From contig CAVYFY010000018.1 of assembly GCA_963767835.1 (NCBI GenBank), positions 32,722-96,721 of the forward strand: a stretch of DNA of 64,000 bases, in the 5' to 3' direction. The position numbers and the translations under genes were made by a program. Within the stretch, counting starts at the first letter, position 1. Each line of letters starts with the position of its first letter. The notes under the pieces were generated by a model. The model saw only the letters and a list, made by a program, of their open reading frames with translations. It did not search any database and was not told where the DNA came from. Shown here one piece after another: positions 36,113 to 46,692 of the stretch. The DNA is from SIAQ01 sp963767835 (GTDB lineage: Bacteria > Planctomycetota > Planctomycetia > Gemmatales > Gemmataceae).

Positions 36113-36142
36113 TTGACATCCGCTGCGCATCTGAGATGCTAA
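36113..36142 (+). promoter_or_regulatory. Sigma70-like promoter for the zinc-ribbon gene
   Basis: TTGACA at 36113-36118, 18-base spacer, TGCTAA at 36137-36142, about 20 bases before the ATG at 36163. The -10 box is imperfect. The short leader is consistent with the GGAG at 36152. Confidence 0.5.
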
Positions 36143-36162
36143 TCCGTAACCTGGAGATGCCC

Positions 36163-36789
36163 ATGTTCATGAACGTGATGTGCCCTTATTGCGGGCACAA
36201 GTGCCGCGTTCTCGAGTCCGCACTCGGGCAGGCCGTGAACTGTCCGGCGTGCTTGAAGCCATTTGAATGCGGTTCGGTGTCACCCCGATCGCTGGTTACC
36301 AAGCCAATTTCAGTGGCCGCTGCGTCGCCCGCGGTAGAAGCGACGCCAAACGCACGTGAGGCGCAGCCCAATTCGGGCGAAAAGATTCATTACCGTTGCT
36401 CGCGCTGCCAAAGGTCGCTTGAATCCCCCGCTGAAATGGCCGGGCAGAAGCTGAATTGCCCCGATTGCGGACAACGTCTGCAAATTCCCGCAGGGCCAGC
36501 CCCCGTGGCTGTGAGTACCGTTTTTCCCGGCAGTCCGTCGCCAAGTGTCACCCCAGGTAACTCTTTGGGTGGTCCGGCCCCTTCGGTCGCACCAAAGAAA
36601 AGGAAGCAAAGGACCGTGAAGATCGTTGCTCCAGCACCCGCTGCGGATCGACGGGAGGCCTGCCTGGAGTGCGGTGTGGACGTTACGGGGCGAAAACGCT
36701 TACAGACCTGCCCCGATTGCGGGTCGCTTTTTTGCTCGGCGCAATGCTATCGCAGCCATCGATACCACTCCCACTCGTCGCGCGGCTGA
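36163..36789 (+). CDS. Zinc-ribbon protein with MYND-like C-terminus, paralogue 1
   Basis: About 208 residues with three cysteine clusters: CPYCGHKCRVLE with CPACLKPFEC (residues 6-36), YRCSRCQRSLESPAEMAGQK with CPDCGQRL (about 85-125), and a C-terminal CLECGVDVTGRK, CPDCGSLFCSAQCYRSHRYH. Proline-rich linkers join them. Planctomycete proteins of this type are of unknown function. The ATG at 36163 is six bases after GGAG; earlier in-frame ATGs lie within or before the promoter. The gene at 36819 repeats the same plan. Confidence 0.7.
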   Translation: MFMNVMCPYCGHKCRVLESALGQAVNCPACLKPFECGSVSPRSLVTKPISVAAASPAVEATPNAREAQPNSGEKIHYRCSRCQRSLESPAEMAGQKLNCPDCGQRLQIPAGPAPVAVSTVFPGSPSPSVTPGNSLGGPAPSVAPKKRKQRTVKIVAPAPAADRREACLECGVDVTGRKRLQTCPDCGSLFCSAQCYRSHRYHSHSSRG

Positions 36790-36818
36790 AATTAGGTTTT
36801 CTTTTGCAGGAGTCCCCT

Positions 36819-37652
36819 GTGCCCCCGAAAATCTCGTGCGCGAATTGCGGCGCATACTTCGTGATGCCCGATCCAACTTCTGGTCCGGTACCGCGCTGCC
36901 CGTCCTGCTTGACTCCGTTCCAGGCCCCACCGTCTCCTTCCGCCGCGAAGGCAAGCCCGACCGCACAGCCTGCGGCGGCGCCGAACAAAACGGTCTTGGC
37001 CGAGTCCGAGCCGATGATCCGTTACACCTGCCCCAAATGCAGAAGGCCGCTCGAATCACCGGCCAGCTTCGCAGGTACGAAGCTGAACTGTCCCGGATGC
37101 AACCAGCGGTTGCAAATTCCACAGCCCCCGCCTAAGGCAGCGGCCGCGCCGCCGGTCAACAAGACGATCCTTGCCCTCGGCGACGCGCCGCTTGAGGATG
37201 CTCCGCACGCATACGCTTCGCCACCGCATAACGCCGTTCCACCGCCGTTTCCAGCGGAGGAGGAGCCGTTCCAGGTGGAAATCGTTGAGGAACCCGTTGT
37301 TGCCCAGGCGTCACCCGTCGTGCGCGAGGCTTGCCTCGAGTGCGGCGTGGACATCACTAGACGAGCGCGGGTGCAAACCTCCGCCGACTGCGGTTCACTC
37401 TTCTGCTCCGCGCAGTGCTATCGAGAGCACCGCTATCATTCCCATGACAAGCGGAAAAAGAAGCGGTCCCGCGACGTGGAATGCGATTATTGTGGCAGCA
37501 ATGCGCGGCCCTATGTCACCTCCCAGATTTCGGAAGGCGGATGGGTGACGTTCGTGTTGTTGCTCTTTTTGTTTTTCCCGCTCTGCTGGATAGGCTTGCT
37601 GATGACCGAAACGCGCGTCAAATGCTCTGACTGCGGCAGACGGCTCAATTGA
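36819..37652 (+). CDS. Zinc-ribbon membrane protein, paralogue 2
   Basis: 277 residues from a GTG at 36819 (CAGGAG six bases upstream). The architecture copies the preceding gene: ISCANCGAYFVM with CPSCLTPFQA, YTCPKCRRPLESPASFAGTK with CPGCNQRLQIPQ, and CLECGVDITRRARVQ with CGSLFCSAQCYREHRYH. It then adds a fourth cysteine pair (CDYCGSNARP), a transmembrane helix (VTFVLLLFLFFPLCWIGLL) and a last CSDCGRRL. The tandem pair clearly arose by duplication, and only this copy is membrane anchored. Function unknown. Confidence 0.7.
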   Translation: MPPKISCANCGAYFVMPDPTSGPVPRCPSCLTPFQAPPSPSAAKASPTAQPAAAPNKTVLAESEPMIRYTCPKCRRPLESPASFAGTKLNCPGCNQRLQIPQPPPKAAAAPPVNKTILALGDAPLEDAPHAYASPPHNAVPPPFPAEEEPFQVEIVEEPVVAQASPVVREACLECGVDITRRARVQTSADCGSLFCSAQCYREHRYHSHDKRKKKRSRDVECDYCGSNARPYVTSQISEGGWVTFVLLLFLFFPLCWIGLLMTETRVKCSDCGRRLN

Positions 37653-38174
37653 GCCCGAGGACACGACGCCGAAAACAAAATCTCGAAAATTCCCCTTTCC
37701 AAAATCTGAAACCGTGCCATAATATAGATACAGCTTGAACGAGCGGCCTGAACCCGCATCCATTCAAGATCAAGCATTTTGCCGAGCCGGCGCCTGGCGG
37801 GCTCAAAAAAAAATGAGAAAGCCGGCAAATTGCGCTTCTCTTTTTTACGGCTTTTGACCAAGATACCGCAGTGAGACGCCTCATTCATGGATCGAAGGGG
37901 GACTTGAAAGGAAGGCTCGCTTTCCTCGTTTCGGCGACGTTCAGGACGAATGGGCGCGGGACATCGTTCTTCTTTCACCACCGATGATCGCATTTTCCGG
38001 TCTGGCTGCCATCGCGGGATGACGGCCAAGACGCTTCGAGCCATCGTTTTGGTAGATGGGATTTTTTGTCCGGATTGCATGTCCGAAAATCAGTTACGTG
38101 TTGTTGTGTAAACCCGTTTCCGCTGCATCACCCAGGCAGCCCTTATGTCATTTTGTCTCTTTGGAGGAATTGCT
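37653..38174. other. Long gap upstream of rho
   Basis: No supported gene. A CATAATATAG box near 37720 could be a -10 element; if used, rho would have a leader of about 450 bases, which would fit autoregulated rho leaders elsewhere. A minus-strand open frame covering most of the gap has no family resemblance. Confidence 0.35.
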
Positions 38175-39642
38175 ATGGCCGTCGCACGTGGCGACGAAGG
38201 TTCGAGTAACTTGACGAGTACTCCTACCACTTCAGGAAGTCGCCGTTCGTCGTCGTCTCATTCGCAAACCGGCGCCCGTCGGCGTTGGCAGCGATTCGGC
38301 GCCCATCTCCGGACCCCAAACCCCAACCCACGCGCCGCCGTCGCCATCGGCTTCACCGCTCTCCCCGGCGCATGCATCCGCGACCCGGCTCGATGATCTC
38401 TATCGGCTGCCCATGCCCAAGCTCTTTGCCTTCGCCGAAAAAGAAGGCATCATGGAGCACACCGGCATGAACCGCGGCCAGCTCATCATGGCCGTCGTCC
38501 GCCGCCAAATCGAGCGCGGCCTCATCGTGCGCGGTTCCGGCACCCTCGAAGTCCTGCCCGATGGTTACGGCTTTCTGCGCTCCAGTGCGCATAATTATCT
38601 TGCGTCGCCGGAAGACATCTATGTCAGCCCGAGCCAAATCCGCCGCGTCGGCCTGAAGACCGGACTGGTCGTCGAGGGCCCGATTCGTCTCCCCGTGGAA
38701 GGCCAGGACAATTTCGCCCTCATGCAGGTCGATCTTGTCAACGGCATCAATCCAGAAGAACGCATCTCGCCGACCACCTTTGAAGACCTCACGCCGCTCC
38801 ATCCGAATCGCCGGCTCATCCTCGAAACGAGCCCCGACGAGCTCAACATGCGCGTAGTCGATATGGTCACGCCAATCGGCAAAGGACAGCGCGGCCTGAT
38901 CGTCTCCCCGCCGCGCGCCGGCAAGACGATCCTTTTGCAAAAGATCGCCCTCAGCTTGCTCAAGAACCATCCGGAAAGCTATCTGATCGTGCTGCTCATT
39001 GACGAACGCCCGGAAGAAGTGACCGACATGGCCCGCACCGTCGCCGGCCCCAATTGCGAAGTCGTCGCCAGCACCTTCGATGAACCTTCCGGCGAGCACG
39101 TCCACGTCGCCGAGATCGTGCTGGAAAAAGCCAAGCGCCTCGTCGAAGGCGGCAAAGACGTGGTGATCCTGCTCGATTCGATCACCCGCCTGGCCCGCGC
39201 TCACAACACCGAAGCCCCCTCCGGCGGCAAGCTCCTCTCCGGCGGCCTCGATACCAACGCCATGCAAAAACCCAAACGCTTCTTCGGCGCCGCCCGCCAG
39301 ACCGAAGAAGGCGGCAGCCTCACCATCCTGGCGACCGCCCTCATCGACACCGGCAGCCGTATGGACGACGTGATCTTCGAGGAATTCAAAGGCACCGGCA
39401 ACATGGAGCTCCACCTCGATCGCCGCCTGGTTGATAAGCGCGTCTGGCCCGCCATCGACATCAACCGTTCCGGCACCCGCAAGGAAGAAATGCTGCTGCA
39501 CCCCGCCGAGGTCGAGAAAATCCGCCTCCTCCGCCGCGTCCTCGCCGACATGCACCCGGTCGAAGCGATGGAGATGCTGGTGAGCCGCGTCAGGAAGACG
39601 AAGTCGAACGCGGAGTTTTTGATGGGCATGAACATGGCGTAA
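38175..39642 (+). CDS. rho: Transcription termination factor Rho
   Basis: Hexameric RNA helicase. The N-terminal domain (LFAFAEKEGIMEHTGMNRGQ), the RNA-binding cold-shock domain (GTLEVLPDGYGFLRSSAHNY), Walker A SPPRAGKT, LLIDERPEEVTDM, the Q-loop region and the C-terminal VEAMEMLVSRVRKTKSNAEF are all present from 38413. The start is placed upstream at 38175, where TTTGGAGGAATTGCT precedes an ATG. That frame encodes a Ser/Thr-rich disordered tail and must slip by one base at about 38270 to enter the Pro/Ser tail (SGPQTPTHAPPSPSASPLSP) leading into Rho. The ATPase domain itself is intact. Confidence 0.9.
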
Positions 39643-39781
39643 GGCGTGTTGCCATTGGTTGCGTCAATAAAAAGTGCTCGGAGGTCTAGCGCAGGATGAT
39701 GCGCCGGGCCGCCGGGCGTTTTGTTTTGATAAACGCTGTGATCGAATGTAAGATGCTTGGCTGGGTCCTGAAGGGTGCATC

Positions 39782-40057
39782 ATGGCAACACCTGACCACA
39801 ACGGCTACAGCGTGCAACTGCTATCCGCGCTTACACAAGTTAGTACGGGAATTCGGGCACTGGAATTCACGCCTAATCCCGGACGGAGCCGCGACGATCC
39901 GGAGATTCTCGTCAAGGAACTGGACGAAGAAGGGGAATTCGACCCGGACGGCGCGGCAGACGCGCGCGATCGGATCTTGGCGTCCGTTGTCCGCCGCAGA
40001 GGCCAGCCGGAATTTCGGGAACACCTGCTATCGGTGTACAATACTTCCCTCCGGTGA
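39782..40057 (+). pseudogene. Truncated HNH endonuclease-like protein
   Basis: 91 residues. The end DARDRILASVVRRRGQPEF, then REHLLSVYN, is the conserved lead-in of the HNH_2-type nuclease domain, whose next residues would be the Cys/His catalytic core. That core is missing: the frame ends with T-S-L-R and a stop as the mobile-element region begins. So this is a 5' fragment cut by an insertion or deletion at about 40040. Confidence 0.55.
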
Positions 40058-40166
40058 AGTACATCCCTCCGACGGGGGGCGGGTTGCCAGAGAAGGCGGC
40101 GCAGCGGCGATGGATTTCGCGGGGGGAACGTGATGCTCGCGCATTGCGGTCTTGCGACGGAAGGGG

Positions 40167-40823
40167 TCAGGGCGCCGGCACGTCACTTGGCGCTGGAGCG
40201 TTCGGTGTGGACGCGGCGGCTTGCCTGGCCGATTGCCAACGGTGAGGCAGCAACTCCTGCAGACGATCGGCGGGATGCGTTGGCAGACGCTCGAACACGT
40301 CGCGCAGGTAGGCGAACGTGTCGATGTGCAGATGCTTGCACGTCGCTGTGAAACTGAACAGCACCGCCGCGGTCAGGCCGCCCTTGTCGCTGCCCAGGAA
40401 CAACCAATTGATGCGGCCCATGCCGATCAGCTTCAGCGTCCGTTCGGAGATGTTGTTGTCGATGTGCAGGTCGCCGTCGCTGGTGTAGCGGTTGAGCGCG
40501 TCCCACTGGTTGAGCATGTAGTTGATGGCGGCGGCAATCGGACTTTTGGGCAGCACTTGTTCTTTCTGCTCCACAAGCCACTGACGCAATGATGTCAGCA
40601 GCGGTACGGCTTTTTCCTTACGCAAGCGCAAGCGGACAGCAGCGGCCGCGGCGCCGGTCAGCTTTTCCGCGGCGATGATGGCCTTGGCCTCGTCCTCGAC
40701 GTCGTAGAGTTTGCGCACCCAGGCCTTGGCCGCCAGCACACGTTCTGGATCGGTGCTGTCGGCTTCGCTGAATTTGTTGCGCGCGTGGGCCGGCCATGCA
40801 GCCGACTTCGATGGCTTGGGCAC
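40167..40823 (-). pseudogene. IS66-type transposase, C-terminal fragment
   Basis: About 218 residues matching the last half of IS66 TnpC: AAWPAHARNKFSEADSTDPE, LYDVEDEAKAI, SPIAAAINYMLNQWDALNRY, then DGDLHIDNNISERTLKLIGM (catalytic Glu region) and NWLFLGSDKGG. The N-terminal half and the accessory genes TnpA and TnpB are absent. The fragment abuts the 3' end of the serine recombinase, so one of them truncated the other. Confidence 0.8.
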
Positions 40824-41653
40824 AGTACCACCCTCCTTCACACAACTTTTGCGATCGGTTGACAGTATCATCGTCCGCAGACGAGCGGAGTCGTGAGGGA
40901 CAACGGCGGCTTTTCATAAGGGGACTGGTGCCGGTGCTCCCGGAGCTTTCGCAGGCGAGCCATTTCCTGGGGATTCACCTTGACTGCATGCATTCTGCCC
41001 GCCTCGGCGATCTGGCGGCTCACGATCCAACCGCGGCGAATCCACGCGTGCAGGCAGCCATAGGGCATTTTCAGCTCGGTGGCCAGGTCTTGGAGCCAGC
41101 GTTCGCCCTCATCGAGACACTGGGAGAAACTCTCCCTTCGCATCGGCATGGTGAATCTGTCATCGTTGCGAAGCAAGGCGCGGACGGAGTGAGCCGACAT
41201 CCTCTCGCCTTGCAGTGGTGAACGGAATCCTTCGGTGTTAAGGATTTCCGCAATGCGCCGACACGAATAGCGTTGGCTGCGAAGTTCGCTGGCACGTTCG
41301 TTCAGGCGATCAAAGTCATAGAGTTGCTCAAAGCGATGAATCTTGCGCGTGCCGGTATGCCGACTGGCAAAGCCGCCCGTCCAATGAATCGTCAGCTCCA
41401 GACGTTCGCTGTGTCCCTGGATATCGACGTCCACGGCTTCGATCAGCAGTCGAACAATCTCCTGGCGCTCGATAGGTTGTGTCGTGTCTGCATTCCACAG
41501 GTCCGGAATTTCTTGTGCCAACGATTGAATGTCCTTTTTTTGCGCCGCGGTGAGGGCTTGCGGCTGTTGCTCGACGAAGTTGGCATAAGCCGTTTCGACC
41601 TCCTGCAGTTTCTGCAAGGTGGCTTCCCACTGTTTTTCCAGGTTGCCTACGAC

Positions 41654-43373
41654 GGGGTGCAGGACCGTCTTTGCAGCTGCAAGGTGTTTGTCCTACAAAG
41701 ATACACAGGGAGAAAAAACACTGTGTCGTAAGTTCATGGAGGGACAAGCGATGGCATCCTGGAGCATTTCCGACGATAAGCAAAAAGAGCTGCTCGAACT
41801 CGCACAGGCGTGGGGGAAAGTTGTCGCTCGGCGAGCATGTGAGAGCCAACCTCTCAAGGCCGACACGCACATCACACCGATGGAGGATGTCGCTTTTCAA
41901 GTTGGCCAAGCGCTCACCCAGGGTGTGCTGCAAGCCCTGTTGGAGCAGCACGCCCAGCAACTTCCCGCCGAGATCGCTTGCCCCGCTTGCCAAGCGCCGT
42001 GCCCGGTCAAACGCGAGCCACGGGTGTTGCATTTGCGTGGCGGCGGCGTCATCGAATACGATGAACCGGTCGGTGAATGCTCGTCCTGTCGGCGAGCCTT
42101 TTTCCCCCTCGCGACTGGAGCTGGGCCTGGACAATCATAGCTACACGCCAACGGTGCTTGCCAACATCGTCTTTGCGGGCGGCGATGCCAAATCGTTTGG
42201 CAAGGGCGAAGCGTATTTGCGTCGGCTCGCGGAGTTGGACATCACCGGCCGGCACGTGGGCCGCTTGACCGAGAAGATCGGCGCGGAGTTGGCACGCCAA
42301 CGAGACGAAGAGGTCGCGCTCTATCGCCGCCGCGAGTTGCCCGCGGCGGTCGAGGTAACGCCGGCCGCCGTGGTGGTGGAAGTCGATGGTGGCCGCGTGC
42401 AGACGCGCACGCCCGCGCAGGGGTTTGGCGTTCACGATCCGCATTGGCGTGAAGACAAAGCCGCCTGCTTGTGCACGCTGCACAGCACGGAGTGCGCGAC
42501 TGATCCGCACCCGGAAGTGCCGCGTTGTTACCTCAATCGCGACTATGTGCGCACGCTGGTAGATGAAATGCACGCACAGCGGGGAGGCGTGAAAAACCAG
42601 GGAAAACCCACAAAAAACGCCGACCCGCCGCCAAGCGTGGACGAGACCGCGCCGCCTGGCAAGACGCCGCGCTGGCAGCCGGAACGTCTGGTGCGCACGG
42701 TGGTGGCGACGCTGGAAGACAGCGATGCCTTTGGTCCGATGGTGGCGGCCGAAGCGCAGCGGCGCAATTTCTTCGCGAGTCCGCGTGCGGCCTTCGTGGG
42801 CGATGGTCAAGCCTACAACTGGACCATTCACCGCACGTGGTTTCCGAACTTCACCGACATCGTTGACTTTGTGCATGGCACCAGTTACGTGTATCAAGCC
42901 GCGCGGGCGAGCGTGGCTCCGGGCGAAGACAGTTGGCCGACGTATGTGCGTTGGATCACGGCCGTGTGGCAAGGACAGGTGGCGAACGTGCTGGCGGACC
43001 TGCGTGTTTTGGTGGGGCCGTCGTCAGCGATCCAAGACCCGGCTCGGTTAGCGGCGTTGCAAGAATCGTTGACCTACTTGCAGAACAACGAAAGCCGCAT
43101 GGACTATCCGCGTTATCGTCGGCTGGGATTGCCGATCGTCTCGGCGCTGGTGGAATCGCTGGTAAAGGAAATCAACTGGCGTGTAAAAGGAACGGAGAAG
43201 TTCTGGAACGACCCGGCAGGCGCCGAAGCGATCCTGCAAGTGCGAGCGGCGTTGTTGTCCGAGGACGATCGCCTGACAAACTACCTCGCAAATCGCGTCG
43301 GCAAACCCTACCGCCGGGAACGTGCGCGAGCGGCGTGAGATAGCGAAGACCTACAATGGCGGTCCTGCACCCC
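41654..43373 (+). mobile_element. 1.72-kb insertion sequence inside the recombinase gene
   Basis: The ends carry inverted repeats GGGGTGCAGGACCG (left, 41654) and CGGTCCTGCACCCC (right, to 43373). The target CTACGAC is directly repeated at 41647-41653 and 43374-43380; an eighth base (C) also matches, so the right edge is ambiguous by one. It carries one transposase gene. The terminal GGG and two-frame transposase recall the ISKra4 group, but I cannot confirm the family. Confidence 0.9.
41751..43338 (+). CDS. Transposase of the 41654-43373 element, two frames
   Basis: The start at 41751 (MASWSISDDKQKELLELAQ) follows GGAGGGA. The first frame carries a zinc ribbon (CPACQAPCPVK, then CSSCRRAFFP) and stops at 42140. 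The second continues with LGLDNHSYTPTVLANIVFAG and the DDE catalytic region (VVVEVDGGRVQTRTP, AFVGDGQAYNWTIH, FPNFTDIVDFVHGTSYVYQA) to 43338. The switch occurs at about 42100, near SSCRRAFFP. Some IS groups use programmed frameshifting here; a random indel is equally possible. Full length is about 528 residues. Confidence 0.75.
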
Positions 43374-44744
43374 CTACGACGAGCCGGTTGCTCGGGTCGA
43401 CGGCTTCAAAGCGTCGCTGCGCCAGCTCGGCATCATAGCGTCCGCGTTGCAGACGCTGCTGCCAGTGGCGGTGCAATCGGTCGCGTTCGTGCTGTGCCTG
43501 GGCAGCGGCCTGGAAACAGAGTTCGAGCGCCGCCGGTTCCAGGACCTTGAAGATCTGGTCGCGCACCAGCGTGTCGACGGCGCTGCCACCCAGCGTCTGA
43601 CAGCCCCGCCCCTGGTTCTTGACGCCGATCTTATCGCAGCTATAGCGGAAGTCTCGTTTGGGGCCGCCGTAGCTGGCCGACATCTTGCCGCCACATTTGG
43701 CGCAGCGGACGATGCCGCCCAACAGCGCCGTCCCGTTGCGAGGCGCGCCTCGCTTGCTGGCGTGAGCCTGGTTATCGGCCAATTTTCGGCGGTTCTTCTC
43801 GTACTGCTCCCAGGTGATGTAGGCCGGCAAACGATCCTTGATGAGAACCAGCCACTCATCGGGCTCGGCTTCCCAGCGTTGCGCGCGTCCCGTCAGCTTG
43901 CGCGCGGATCGACTTGGAAGCGGCCGTAGGCGTAGGCGCCCGCGTAAATCGGATGACGCAGCAGGTTCCGCACGGTGTTGCGACACGCTTCACGCCACTG
44001 CAATTGGCCACGCTTGGGGCCGCTGTGAGGACGAATGCCCAGGCGAATGTCGTTTTTGCGGAAGTAACGAACCACCGCATTGACCGTTCCCAGTTCCGTG
44101 AACAACTCGAAGACCGAGCGTACCACCTGCTGTACCTGCTCGTCAGGATCCATGACGATTCCCTGATAGGCATCGCGGATGTAGCCCATCGGCGGATGCG
44201 AGAACAACGCGCCGCGTCGGGCCTTGTTCAGCTTCCCCTGGAGCATGCGGCTCTGCAACAAGTGCAACTCCGCCTCGCTCATGGTCCCTTTCAGACCCAG
44301 CAAGAGCCGATCGTTGTAGTTGCTCGGATCGTACAAACCGTCTTGATCGGCCAGAAGCGTGCCAAACAACGCGCACAGCTCCAGCAGGTAATACCAGTCT
44401 TTGCAGGAACGCGCCAGCCGACTCATCTCAATCCCGAGCACCAAGCCGATGCGGTCTTGGCTGATTTCGGCCAGCAGTCGCTGAAATCCCACACGGCCTT
44501 CGATGGTGCGACCGCTGATGCCTTGGTCATCGTCGATGACTTCAACCCGCTCCGTAGGCCAACCCAGGTCCGCGGCCCGCTCGACCAACTTGTATTGCAG
44601 TTCGGTGCTTTCGCGGTGATGGAGCACCTGGTGCGGACTCGATTGGCGAACGTAAACCAATGCCATTTTCTCGTGATGCCGCGGTTGAATCTTGTCCGCG
44701 CCGAACGCTCGCAGCGGCGCCGGCTCGCTGACGTTGGCGGCGTT

Positions 44745-44872
44745 TTAGCGCTGCTCATGGCTTTCCTCCTTTCGGCTTGCGAGAGGAGTGAGCCGCTGAG
44801 CGACCATCCGCTGCAGCACTTGTGCCAGCCGGTGCCGCGTCTCTTCCGGCAGTTGCTGCAGAAGCTGCCCGT
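44745..44872 (-). other. Small ORF end overlapping the recombinase start
   Basis: The codons LLQQLPEETRHRLAQVLQRM and VAQRLTPLASRKEESHEQR end in a TAA that overlaps the recombinase ATG. This looks like a short accessory gene carried with the recombinase; its start has been replaced by brxHI sequence, so the element's left edge lies near 44872. Confidence 0.45.
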
Positions 44873-45947
44873 AACAGCCCCTCGTCGGTTGTCGCCAACC
44901 ACAAGCAGTTCGGTGTAGCGCCGTCTCTGCGCCCGTGCGGCCCATTCGTTGAAGGAACGATGAAACCGTAGGCGGGGCGTCGATCTGGATCACCCGGTCG
45001 AGGTCGCCGACATCCAGTCCCAGTTCCAGGGAGCTTGTGGCAACGATTACGCAATTCTGGCGTGAGGCAAACGCCTGCTCGGCGGAACGACGTTCGTCGA
45101 TACCGAGTGAACTGTGCGAAACGAACGTCTCGATCCCGTGTTCCCGCAACAGGAGGGCCAACTGCTCGACCCGAGATCGGCTATCGCAAAACACCAGCCG
45201 TTTCTCGCCCTTGTGCAGCAAGCTGATGACCTTGGCGGCATTCGACAGCGTTCCAACGAAGTCGAGTTGCACGTCCGGCTCTCGCTTCGTGGATGGCCTG
45301 GGCCACACAACCTGCCGGGGCCGCTCTGAGCAAGACGACAACCACGTCAGCATTTCCTCGGGATTGCCGACCGTAGCTGACAGGCCGATGCGTTGAATGT
45401 CCCGGCCAGCGAGTCGTTGAATCCGAGCGAACACCGACAACAAGTGCCAGCCACGATCATCACCCGCGAACGCATGCAGTTCGTCAATCACCACTGCCCG
45501 TACATTCTGGAAGAGGTGGGCGTGGTCGATCTTGGCCGAAACCAGCACGGCCTCCAGAGACTCCGGGGTCGAGAGCAAGCAGTCCGGCGGTTCAGCGATG
45601 ATCCGACGCTTCTCTCCTTGGGGAGTGTCTCCGTGCCAGCAAGCCGCCCGTCTGCCGACCAGTTGGAAGTAGCGGGCGAGGCGGTGTTCTTGGTTGTTCA
45701 GGAGAGCTTTGATCGGGCTGACGTACAGGACCGACAACCCTTCCCAGGACTCCGTGAGCATCTGCGAAAGCACGGGAAAGAAGGCCGCTTCAGTCTTTCC
45801 CCCGGCAGTCGGGGCCTGGATGACGAGGTTCGCACCATCAAGGTAGGCGGTGATCGAGAGAGCCTGGACGGGCCGCAAGTCCGTCCAGCCGATGGAATTG
45901 ACGATGTGGTGCTGAAGAGCCGGATGCAGGCGTTCAAATTCGCTCAT
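44872..45947 (-). pseudogene. brxHI: BrxHI-like BREX helicase, C-terminally truncated
   Basis: A DEAD/DEAH helicase of the type carried in BREX type 2 loci. The ATG at 45947 starts MSEFERLHPALQHHIVNSIG and overlaps the BrxD stop by four bases (ATGA). Motifs present are APTAGGKTEAAFFP (Walker A), VIDELHAF, GLSATVGNPEE, VFCDSRSRVEQL, ATSSLELGLDVGDLD and FLQRMGRTG. Just after this a one-base break at about 44935 shifts to RDGATPNCLWLATTDEGLLR, after which the helicase is lost at the mobile-element junction. The C-terminal half of the usual protein is missing. Confidence 0.75.
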
Positions 45948-46692
45948 GCGTCCAACTCGATGTCTTCGACGGTCTGGGCCTGTGCTTCTCGCTCGACTAA
46001 GGTCATCTCCCCGGCGTTGACCGTCAATTGGTAGTGCTGGCGCGGATCGAAGTCGTCGAACTGATCGATCCGATCCAGCACGTCCGATACGAGCTTTTTG
46101 AGGAATAATCTCGGGGCGATGCCGACCTTGCCGCCAAGCTTGCCAGTGACAGAGCGGGCCAGCGTTTCGATGTAGGCGTTGTCGGCAAGACGAAGCACTC
46201 TGTCCGGGGACGAACAATCCGTCACAAAGAGATCACGCACTTTGATACCGATCTCCACTAGGCGGTCGTGATCGAACGAGGCCAGCCGAAGCTGAACGGC
46301 ACGGGGATTGTCGAAGCGAGGGTCAGTCTTGAAATCCACATGCAGCCGCTGCGCCAGTGGCTCCAGTCGCTGGACGCCTTGCGGCCCGTCGAAGAATGCC
46401 GGCGTTCCGGTCGTGAGCAGGAAGAGTTTCGGGAACCGGCCTCCGTCGATGTCGTCAATGAGTTGGCGCAAGGCATTCAAACCCTTCTCCCGCACGTCGC
46501 CTCGCACCCGCTGAAGCGTCTCGATCTCATCGAGAACGAGTATCAGCCCCGAGTAGCCAGAATCTTTCAGGATCAGCAGCAGCCCGCGCAAGAAGCTCAG
46601 GGCGGCGAAGTGGTCAACGTCACCTTTGATGCCGGCCACTCTTTTGATCGAGGCGGCAACGTGGGGCTGACCAGCCAGCCATCCCGCCAGCC
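45944..46692 (-). pseudogene. brxD: BrxD-like BREX ATPase, N-terminally deleted
   Basis: The surviving part reads GLAGWLAGQPHVAASIKRVA, then GIKGDVDHFAALSFLRGLL, VLDEIETLQRVRGDVREKGL and LLTTGTPAFFDGPQGVQRLE. This is the middle and end of the BrxD AAA ATPase including Walker B and sensor region. The Walker A region and everything before it is absent. The 5' end is fused to the PglZ fragment at about 46692 through a short GAGGGGCTG-like match. It overlaps brxHI by four bases, preserving the ancestral operon arrangement. Confidence 0.75.

Larger units (their letters stand above)
40868..44758 (-). pseudogene. Large serine recombinase interrupted by an insertion sequence
   Basis: A site-specific recombinase of the large serine (transposase/integrase) class. 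The N-terminal catalytic domain begins MALVYVRQSSPHQV (catalytic Ser in RQSS) and continues GISGRTIEGRVGFQRLL and IEMSRLARSCKDWY. A recombinase domain, a zinc ribbon (IVRCAKCGGKMSASYGG) and a coiled coil follow. The ATG at 44758 (after AAAGGAGGAAAGCC) requires one frame correction at about 44717, and another is needed at 43899. After DPSNRLV (43380) the gene is split by a 1.72-kb insertion and resumes at 41646 with NLEKQWEATLQKLQEVETAY to 40868. The ancestral protein would be about 720 residues. Confidence 0.8.

Noticed and set aside
37511..38080. 189-codon minus-strand frame in the pre-rho gap
   Set aside because: It overlaps the 3' end of the zinc-ribbon gene and has no domain, signal or ribosome site.
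38353..39555. 400-codon open frame on the minus strand opposite rho
   Set aside because: Antisense shadow of the Rho ATPase; no ribosome site or domain.
39660..39735. Intrinsic terminator after rho (CGCCGGGCCGCCGGGCGTTT)
   Set aside because: Although a T-rich run follows, only a 4-bp stem can be drawn.
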